Of a stretch of DNA of 64,000 bases, positions 57,992 through 64,000 are shown one piece after another (positions within the stretch are counted from its first letter, which is position 1; every line of letters begins with the position of its first letter). This DNA comes from Chthoniobacterales bacterium. Lineage in GTDB: Bacteria > Verrucomicrobiota > Verrucomicrobiia > Chthoniobacterales > DASVRZ01. Under the pieces are notes generated by a model. That model was not told the DNA's origin. It ran no database searches and was given only the letters and a program-made list of their open reading frames with translations. The stretch is from the NCBI GenBank assembly GCA_039930045.1, contig JBDSQB010000002.1, positions 388,286-452,285 on the forward strand, in the 5' to 3' direction. Both the position numbers and the translations under genes were made by a program.

Positions 57992-59182
57992 TTACTTGAA
58001 AAATTCGCCGATTATTTCCACCACGTACTCCTGCTGCTCGGATTGGAGTTCGGGAAAAATGGGGAGCGCCAATGATTCCAATGCAGCTCGCTCGGACTCG
58101 GGAAAATCCCCTTTTTTATAACCGAGATAGCCAAAGCATTCCTGCTGATGCAACGACAGCGGATAGTAGATTTCGCAGCCAATTTTACTGACTTGGAGAT
58201 GCGCCTTCAGAGCATCCCGGCGGGTCGTACGAATCACGTATTGGTTGTAGATGTGATGATGCTTCAAGTCGCGTCCGGCATGTGGCTCCACGGGCAGCGT
58301 GACGTGCTCCAGTAATCCAGCTCGGGTGAATAGTTCGCTGTAGCGCACGGCATTTTCACCACGTGCGGCGGACCAATCGTCAAGGTGCGGCAGCTTCGCC
58401 TGTAGCACCGTGGCTTGGATGGCGTCCATGCGAAAATTTCCGCCGATCAACGAATGATAGTAGCGCGGAGCCATGCCGTGATTCCGCAGCGCATCGATAC
58501 GGGCGGCGAGATCCGCGTCACGGCAAGTCGCCATGCCAGCATCGCCGAAAGCGCCCAGATTTTTCGTCGGATAGAAGCTGAAATAACTGCTCTCCGACAT
58601 GGACCCGGAACGTCCGGCCGTGCCGTCCGAAAGCAGATACTCTGCCCCGATCGACTGAGCCGAGTCCTCCATGATGTGCAGGCCGTATTCCTCACCAATG
58701 GCACGAAAGGCATTCATCTCCGCACAGCAGCCGAAAAGATGGACGGGAATGATCGCGCGCATGATGAGCCCCGCTTCATTGACCACGTTGCCGTCGGAAG
58801 AATGGTGGCATTTTTCCTCCAGATATTCCCGGACCTTTACCGGGTCCAAGTTATAGGTGGCTGGATCGATGTCGGCAAAAATGGGGGTCGCACCGAGACG
58901 CGCGATGCAGCCCGCCGTGGCGAAAAACGTGTAGGGCGTCGTGATGACCGCGTCGCCCGGACCAATCCCGAGTGCCATTAGAATCACGAGTTGCGCATCT
59001 GTGCCGGAGGAAACGCCGAAGGCAAAATTCGCGCCACAATAGTCGGCCAGCTCCTGCTCGAGTTCGACCACTTTCGGGCCCAGACAAAAACCCTGGGCCT
59101 CGCAGACGGCGGCAATGCGTTTTTGAATTTCGCCGCGCAACGGGGCGTATTGGAGTTTGAGATCGAGCAAAGGGACTTCCAT
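57992..59182 (-). CDS. DegT/DnrJ/EryC1/StrS aminotransferase
   Basis: A 396-residue PLP enzyme of the sugar aminotransferase family, which makes amino sugars for LPS, capsule or glycan decoration. It begins VPLLDLKLQYAPLRGEIQKR. It contains GTDAQLVILMALGIGPGDAV, TPYTFFATAGCIARLGATPI and PVHLFGCCAEMN. The PLP-lysine segment is FYPTKNLGAFGDAGM, and the C-terminal motif is HHIYNQYVIR. ATG 59182 gives the natural N-terminus; an in-frame ATG 21 bp upstream is possible. It is divergent from, and close to, the HAD phosphatase gene. No other sugar-nucleotide gene is nearby, so the substrate is not evident. Confidence 0.93.
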   Translation of the reverse strand: MEVPLLDLKLQYAPLRGEIQKRIAAVCEAQGFCLGPKVVELEQELADYCGANFAFGVSSGTDAQLVILMALGIGPGDAVITTPYTFFATAGCIARLGATPIFADIDPATYNLDPVKVREYLEEKCHHSSDGNVVNEAGLIMRAIIPVHLFGCCAEMNAFRAIGEEYGLHIMEDSAQSIGAEYLLSDGTAGRSGSMSESSYFSFYPTKNLGAFGDAGMATCRDADLAARIDALRNHGMAPRYYHSLIGGNFRMDAIQATVLQAKLPHLDDWSAARGENAVRYSELFTRAGLLEHVTLPVEPHAGRDLKHHHIYNQYVIRTTRRDALKAHLQVSKIGCEIYYPLSLHQQECFGYLGYKKGDFPESERAALESLALPIFPELQSEQQEYVVEIIGEFFK

Positions 59183-59258
59183 GGTAAATGGCAGTCTAAT
59201 CATAAACGCGGCGGCAATTCAACTTTACCGTGTGCCCAGGTCTCGACTAAAAACGGCG

Positions 59259-59915
59259 ATGAATTCTTGGGGTGCTATTTTCGATTGGGACGGTGTGATT
59301 ATTGATTCCTCGCGACATCACGAGGAGAGCTGGGAACGGCTCGCTCAGGAGGTGGGCAAGCCACTGCCGGAGGGACATTTCAAGCGCGGCTTCGGTATGA
59401 AAAACGAGTGGATTATTCCCAATCTATTGAAATGGTCCGAGGAAGTGGAGGAGGTCGGCGCACTGTCTTTGCGGAAGGAGGCGCTCTATCGGGAAGTGGT
59501 GGCCGATTGGGGCATTGAGGCATTGCCGGGCGTCGTCGATTGGCTGGCGTCGCTGAAATCCGCTGGCATCCCATGCGTAATTGGATCTTCGACGCATCGG
59601 TTGAACATTGAGACGACTTTGGATCGACTGGGCCTGCGCGATGCATTTAACGATGTGGTGAGCGCCGAGGATGTGACGGCTGGAAAGCCTGACCCGCAGG
59701 TGTTTCTGAAAGCTTCTGGAAAAATCAACGTGGCCCCAGAACTCTGTGTGGTTTTTGAGGATGCTCATGTTGGCATCGACGCTGCGCGAAGGGCGGGCAT
59801 GAAGGTCATCGCAGTGGCCACGACGAATCCGATCGAAGAACTCGGCAAGGCGGATCTGGCGGTGCACTCACTGGCTGAATTGAGCTTGGAAAGAATGGCG
59901 CGCCTGTTCGATTAG
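59259..59915 (+). CDS. HAD-superfamily hydrolase, beta-phosphoglucomutase-like
   Basis: A 218-residue HAD phosphatase or mutase. Motif I is FDWDGVIIDSS with the Asp nucleophile and general acid. Motif II is GSSTHR, motif III is in AGKPDPQVF and motif IV is FEDAHVGIDAA. A helical cap lies between motifs I and II (GFGMKNEWIIPNL), as in the phosphoglucomutase/phosphonatase branch. I start at ATG 59259, which puts motif I at residue 8; longer frames upstream overlap the aminotransferase 5' region. The natural substrate, a sugar phosphate or similar, cannot be read from the sequence. Confidence 0.9.
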   Translation: MNSWGAIFDWDGVIIDSSRHHEESWERLAQEVGKPLPEGHFKRGFGMKNEWIIPNLLKWSEEVEEVGALSLRKEALYREVVADWGIEALPGVVDWLASLKSAGIPCVIGSSTHRLNIETTLDRLGLRDAFNDVVSAEDVTAGKPDPQVFLKASGKINVAPELCVVFEDAHVGIDAARRAGMKVIAVATTNPIEELGKADLAVHSLAELSLERMARLFD

Positions 59916-60056
59916 GCTGGTTTTCAACGTGTTGCAGATACTCAGTGAGAGGCCTCTTCTAAAAAAAGGAACCGCTCTTTTGGTCCATTGCGATTTCTTT
60001 CTTGTAACGGTTGCTCTTCGGCGCAGCCAGATTTTTAACCAACAAACCAGATTCTT

Positions 60057-60503
60057 ATGAAAACTGCAGCGACTGTAGATATCCTGAACGACCTGATCGA
60101 GATTTGCAAAGATGGACAGGACGGATTTCGCGATGCCTCTGAAAACGTGAACAATCCAGAGCTGAAGGCTTTGTTTGCAAAGTATTCCCTCCAGCGGTCA
60201 AAATTTGCTGGTGACCTGCAACAGCACGTCACCAGCCTCGGCGAGCAAGCGGAGAAAACCAGCGGCTTCGTGAGCGCGGTGCATCGCGGCTGGATCGACT
60301 TAAAAGCCGCCTTCACAAAAGGCAGCGATCACGCCATTCTGGCCGAGTGCGAACGCGGCGAGGACCACGCAGTGGAAGCTTACCTAAATGCACTTGATCA
60401 AGAACTGCCCAGCAACATTCGCAACGATGTTTACGAGCAATATTCAGCTGTGCAAATGGCGCACGACGATATTCGCGACCGCCGCGATTCGACTCCAGAA
60501 TAA
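60057..60503 (+). CDS. PA2169/DUF2383-family four-helix protein
   Basis: A 148-residue soluble helical protein. ATVDILNDLIEICKDGQDGF, FAKYSLQRSKFAGDLQQHV and ILAECERGEDHAVEAYLNAL match the ferritin-like DUF2383/PA2169 family. Glu/His residues sit in the helices (ECERGEDHAV, with a motif seen in metal-binding bundles). Members often occur as stress-induced proteins of unknown function. It has a 141-bp upstream spacer with a 10-bp palindrome (AGAGGCCTCT, 59948-59957) and ends at a strong terminator. Confidence 0.88.
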   Translation: MKTAATVDILNDLIEICKDGQDGFRDASENVNNPELKALFAKYSLQRSKFAGDLQQHVTSLGEQAEKTSGFVSAVHRGWIDLKAAFTKGSDHAILAECERGEDHAVEAYLNALDQELPSNIRNDVYEQYSAVQMAHDDIRDRRDSTPE

Positions 60504-60519
60504 TTGCTATTACATGATT

Positions 60520-60562
60520 CAAATGCCCGCACTGGCTCCAAGTCGTGCGGGCATTTTGCTTT
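60520..60562. terminator. Bidirectional terminator between the DUF2383 gene and maeB
   Basis: A perfect 12-bp stem pairs AAATGCCCGCAC (60520-60531) with GTGCGGGCATTT (60544-60555) over a 12-nt loop. A TTTGCTTTT tract follows on the plus strand. Both flanking genes end toward it, so it can serve both; the minus-strand T-run is shorter. Confidence 0.85.
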
Positions 60563-60569
60563 TCGATAT

Positions 60570-62864
60570 TTAGTTAGACACAGCCTGGGCCTCGGCCACG
60601 GCAATGGCTGTCATGTTCACAATTCCTCGAGCCGTCACGGATGGCGTGAGGATGTGCGCCGGTTTTGCGGCCCCCATTAAAATCGGTCCCACGGGCAGCG
60701 CATCGGAAAGAATTTTGACGAGTTGGAACGCAATGTTGGCGGCGTCAAGATTCGGCATGATCAGGACGTTTGCCTCGCCTTTTAAACTGGAGTCCTGCAT
60801 CACACGATCCCGGATGGTTTGCGAAAGTGCACTGTCGGCCTGCATCTCTCCATCGATTTCCAGAGAAGGTTTGAGTTGGCGAATGAGCGCGAGCGCCTCA
60901 CGCATTTTTACTGCGGACGGAGAATCGAATTCGCCGAAATCACTATCCGACAGCAACGCAACTTTGGGTGTAATGCCCATGCGCCGCACGTGGTCCCCAA
61001 TCTGAATCGCCATGTCAGCAATCTCCGACGCGGAAGGGTCGAGGCGCACATGGGTATCCGCCAGAAAAAAATTACCGCGTTGCGTGATGAGCAGCGATAG
61101 CGCGGAGAGTTCGCTCACACCCGGAGCGAGTCCGATGATGTCGCGGATAAAGCGCAGCCGGCTATGGAAACGTCCTTCCAATCCGCAGAGCATGGCGTCG
61201 GCATCGCCGCGTTGCAACGCGACCGCTCCGATGACCGTGGTGTTAGTACGAACGAGCGTGCGCGCGGCATCCGGCGTCACTCCCTTGCGTCCGGCGACGG
61301 CAATCAGAGTGGCCACGTATTCGCGATAGCGTGGGTCATCCTCCGGATTGATCAGCTCGAAATCGTGACCTGCGCGGATGGAAAGTCCAAAGCGTTTGAT
61401 GCGACTTTCAACCACTTCCGGGCGGCCGATCAAGATTGGAATTGCAAGCTTTTCCTCCAGCACCACCTGTGCGGTGCGCAAGACACGTTCGTCTTCGCCA
61501 TCTGCGTAAATCACCCGACGCGGAGAACTTTTCGCTTGTGTGAAAATTGGCTTCATTATGAAGCCGGAACGCGACACGAGCCGATCCAGTTGATCGGCGT
61601 AAGCGTCGAAATCCGTGATGTGGCGCGTGGCCACACCGGTATCCATCGCAGCTCTTGCAACAGCGGGAGCGATCCGCAAGATCAGCCGCGGATCGAATGG
61701 CGACGGGATGAGCGAGTTCGGACCGAAAGGAGGGGCGGCACCGCCATAAGCCAGCGCCACCACATCGGACGGCGCCTCTCGGGCGAGCTGCGATATGGCT
61801 TCGACAGCTGCAATTTTCATTGCCTCATTGATTGTCCGCGCTCCTACATCCAGGGCTCCGCGAAAAATGTAGGGGAAGCAGAGAACGTTGTTCACCTGGT
61901 TTGGATAATCGGAGCGACCGGTGCAAATCATCGCGTCTGGACGGATCGCAAAAGCCTCCGCTGGGAGGATCTCCGGCGTGGGATTAGCCAGGGCTAGAAT
62001 AAGCGGACGCGGCGCCATCTGACTCACCATTTCCGGCTTCAATACGCCACCCGCGGAAAGGCCGAGAAAGACATCCGCTCCGGAGATGATTTCACTCAAA
62101 GTCCGGGCGCTGGTTTCCTGTGCGTAAATGGATTTCCAGCGGTCCATGAGCACTTCGCGACCGGCATAAACGACGCCTTCCAAATCGCTCACCCAAATAT
62201 TTTTACGACTGGCTCCGAGCGACACGAGCAGGTTGAGGCAGGCGAGCGCGGCGGCACCGGCACCGGAGCAAACGATCTTGACCTCGCCGATATTTTTAGA
62301 GGCGAGTTCCAATCCATTCCGCACGGCGGCACTCACGATGATGGCAGTCCCATGCTGATCATCATGAAAGACCGGGATCGACATGCGCTCGCGCAGCCGT
62401 TCCTCGATTTCAAAACATTCCGGACCCTTGATGTCTTCGAGATTGATTCCACCGAAAGTCGGCTCTAGAGCGGCCACGACATCGACAAATTTCTCAACGT
62501 TCTTTTCATTCACCTCGATGTCGAAAACGTCGATTCCGGCAAATTTTTTGAAGAGCACCGCCTTGCCTTCCATGACGGGTTTCGCAGCGAGCGGGCCGAT
62601 GTCGCCTAGACCGAGAACGGCGGTGCCGTTGGTGATGACCCCGACCAGATTTTGCCGAGCGGTGAGTTCACTGACTTGGGTCGCATCCTCCACGATGGCT
62701 TCGCACGCGGCGGCGACTCCGGGAGAATAAGCCAGGGCTAGATCGCGCTGGTTGCCCAGCGGTTTGGTGGGCTGGATTTCGAGTTTACCCGGCTTTGGAA
62801 AACGATGATAAACCAGCGCTCCCGTGCGCAAGTCGTCGGACATTATGGTGGGCGTGCGGCTCAT
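60570..62864 (-). CDS. maeB: NADP-dependent malic enzyme with C-terminal phosphotransacetylase-like domain
   Basis: MaeB converts malate to pyruvate, CO2 and NADPH. The 764-residue length fits the large bacterial form. Residues of about 15-425 are the malic enzyme part, with [60 protein letters not shown] and [11 protein letters not shown]. Residues of about 430-764 form a phosphotransacetylase-like domain ([39 protein letters not shown]) that normally regulates the enzyme with acetyl-CoA rather than catalysing. An AGGA lies 7 bp before ATG 62864, which favours that start over the Met at 62843. It is monocistronic, with a terminator on its 3' side. Confidence 0.95.
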   Translation of the reverse strand: MSRTPTIMSDDLRTGALVYHRFPKPGKLEIQPTKPLGNQRDLALAYSPGVAAACEAIVEDATQVSELTARQNLVGVITNGTAVLGLGDIGPLAAKPVMEGKAVLFKKFAGIDVFDIEVNEKNVEKFVDVVAALEPTFGGINLEDIKGPECFEIEERLRERMSIPVFHDDQHGTAIIVSAAVRNGLELASKNIGEVKIVCSGAGAAALACLNLLVSLGASRKNIWVSDLEGVVYAGREVLMDRWKSIYAQETSARTLSEIISGADVFLGLSAGGVLKPEMVSQMAPRPLILALANPTPEILPAEAFAIRPDAMICTGRSDYPNQVNNVLCFPYIFRGALDVGARTINEAMKIAAVEAISQLAREAPSDVVALAYGGAAPPFGPNSLIPSPFDPRLILRIAPAVARAAMDTGVATRHITDFDAYADQLDRLVSRSGFIMKPIFTQAKSSPRRVIYADGEDERVLRTAQVVLEEKLAIPILIGRPEVVESRIKRFGLSIRAGHDFELINPEDDPRYREYVATLIAVAGRKGVTPDAARTLVRTNTTVIGAVALQRGDADAMLCGLEGRFHSRLRFIRDIIGLAPGVSELSALSLLITQRGNFFLADTHVRLDPSASEIADMAIQIGDHVRRMGITPKVALLSDSDFGEFDSPSAVKMREALALIRQLKPSLEIDGEMQADSALSQTIRDRVMQDSSLKGEANVLIMPNLDAANIAFQLVKILSDALPVGPILMGAAKPAHILTPSVTARGIVNMTAIAVAEAQAVSN

Positions 62865-62929
62865 GATGTTCCTGCCAGGATAACGATCTAACTCGGCTCT
62901 GACGAGTCTTTCCTCTGACGACTGCGACC

Positions 62930-64000
62930 TTATTCCTTGAGTCGGCTGGTCAGCGGGATTCCGTATTGCTTGCTCAATGCTGTCGTGTCGGCCTCCACGG
63001 TATGGGCATCGACATAGAGCACTTTCGGATCGTCGCTTACTTCGATTTTGTGGAAGCCGTCAATTGGAGTTTTCAGCGCCTCATCAAGATCGGCAATGCT
63101 CTTGATGACATGGTCGTTCACCTTCTCGACAATGAGGTAGCTGAGCTGGTCATAACCAATCGTGCTCGGCGCGGAAAGAATGTGGCTGATGAAAACAATT
63201 CGACCGCGATCCGACGGAAAGATCTCTGATTGATACCGGTCGAAATAGACGAACTTGATTGGCGCGTCCTTCTGCCAGTTGGTGCCCCATTCGCGCAAAT
63301 ACTGGCGGCTGAGTTCCTGAAAAAGAAATCCACCGAGGAGCAGAAACTTCGGCGCGCGATCATAGACATAAGGTTCGATAACGTAGCTCTGCGGAGGCCG
63401 GTCGCTGGCGGTCGCAGTCGTCTCCTTAATTTCGCCGTTGCGAGAGTATTTGATTTTGATGGCATCGCCAACGTAGTGCTCGGTGCTGATGAGGTGGTTG
63501 ATGGAAATTTTGCCGAAAACCGGGTGCGTATAATTTCCGTCGGGATCGATTTCCTGGTCATCCACGCTGAGGACCACATCGCCTTTTTGCAGTCCGGCTT
63601 GGGCGGCGGCGGTGTTTGCGTCGATGTTGCTCAGATAAATGCCGCCGGCGTCGGGTGGGAGTTTTAGAAAACGTCGCAACTGCGGATCGCGTGTCGGTTC
63701 AAATTGAATCCCTGCCCGTGGAAAACCGCGATACGGCGTGTCTGCGGCGGCTTTGAGAAAATGCTGGATGACCGGCAGCGAAATGGACTCAACGGTTTGC
63801 GAGCGAGGATCAAAACGCAGAAGGAGTCCGGCTAGTTTTCCATCATGCACGATGGGAACGGTGTAGCTGTTTTCGCGGTATTGCAGGGCGGCGGTGATTT
63901 TGAAAAGGAGATAGCCGTAATCCTCCAATGCATAACGCCCCACTTCACAGGAGGTGACGAGTCCGCTGGTGGCGACGAGAGTGCCGCTGTTTTCGAGTTG
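62930..64000 (-). CDS. Deg9-like PDZ protein, C-terminal part; protease core looks degenerate (5' end outside window)
   Basis: The frame stays open to base 64000 on the minus strand, so the N-terminus lies beyond the window. The visible 356 residues match the C-terminal half of plant DEG9/HtrA-like proteins. The end of a trypsin-like domain (LPVIQHFL) is followed by a PDZ domain (GGIYLSNIDANTAAAQAGLQ then KGDVVLSVDDQEI). A second PDZ-like region (APKFLLLGGFLFQELSRQYL, LIVEKVNDHVIKSIADLDEA) ends the protein. Where active Deg proteases have the Gly-Asn-Ser-Gly-Gly-Pro catalytic box, this one has ENSYTVP. The oxyanion glycines are missing, so it is probably not a working protease. An internal GTG at 63943 is not needed as a start. 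Confidence 0.78.
   Translation of the reverse strand, partial: QLENSGTLVATSGLVTSCEVGRYALEDYGYLLFKITAALQYRENSYTVPIVHDGKLAGLLLRFDPRSQTVESISLPVIQHFLKAAADTPYRGFPRAGIQFEPTRDPQLRRFLKLPPDAGGIYLSNIDANTAAAQAGLQKGDVVLSVDDQEIDPDGNYTHPVFGKISINHLISTEHYVGDAIKIKYSRNGEIKETTATASDRPPQSYVIEPYVYDRAPKFLLLGGFLFQELSRQYLREWGTNWQKDAPIKFVYFDRYQSEIFPSDRGRIVFISHILSAPSTIGYDQLSYLIVEKVNDHVIKSIADLDEALKTPIDGFHKIEVSDDPKVLYVDAHTVEADTTALSKQYGIPLTSRLKE

Overview
This window looks like a chromosomal segment of a Verrucomicrobiota bacterium (Spartobacteria/Chthoniobacter-like). That placement is inference. It rests on the moderately GC-rich coding style, a Gram-negative envelope gene set (lipid A acyltransferase/heptosyltransferase, MlaEFD, ExbB/ExbD, lipoproteins), a histone H1-like protein, a single-chain glycyl-tRNA synthetase, and large TPR proteins next to ExbB/ExbD. 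There is no phage, transposase, CRISPR array or plasmid gene. Genes are densely packed on both strands, with many 4-bp ATGA stop/start overlaps.

Layout. 0-7.2 kb: the end of a transglutaminase-like gene, a lipoprotein, a very large glycosyltransferase/RgpF protein behind purK, a small STN-like secreted protein, a cyclophilin, and aguB-aguA (agmatine to putrescine). 8.2-14.6 kb: mgtE, an H1-like DNA-binding protein, secG, an OppA-type lipoprotein and a fused lipid A acyltransferase-heptosyltransferase. 14.7-20.4 kb: glycyl-tRNA synthetase, the lutABC lactate-oxidation operon and a xylose-isomerase-family protein. 20.5-29 kb: an eight-gene minus-strand cluster with three TPR proteins, ExbB, two ExbDs, a TonB-position membrane protein and a small membrane protein. 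29-34.6 kb: a lipoate-ligase-family gene divergent from parB, an M28-like lipoprotein lacking metal ligands, tRNA-Arg(ACG) and tRNA-Glu(TTC) facing each other, and a GH2 beta-mannosidase. 34.7-39.8 kb: two Amt ammonium transporters flanking an ion-transporter-superfamily permease and a small membrane protein. 40-48.5 kb: a DUF4380-like protein, a lipoprotein, an MsbA-like ABC exporter, LemA and two TPM proteins, then mlaE-mlaF-mlaD. 48.5-64 kb: a class III cyclase/STAND ATPase, GH35 beta-galactosidase, TreY, a thioredoxin-reductase-like flavoprotein, a DegT aminotransferase, a HAD phosphatase, a DUF2383 protein, MaeB and the end of a Deg9-like PDZ protein.

Most genes are housekeeping or carbohydrate/envelope metabolism. 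The signals that standard annotation does not explain are: (1) a sharply bounded 6-kb zone (7174-13123) in which the pentamer GTTAG/CTAAC is about ten-fold denser than elsewhere, across several genes, both strands and different reading frames; (2) the ExbB/ExbD/TPR cluster with a non-canonical protein where TonB would be; (3) the acyltransferase-heptosyltransferase fusion; (4) three enzyme-family proteins with altered catalytic or metal-binding residues; and (5) promoters whose -10 box lies only a few bases before the start codon, suggesting leaderless transcripts.
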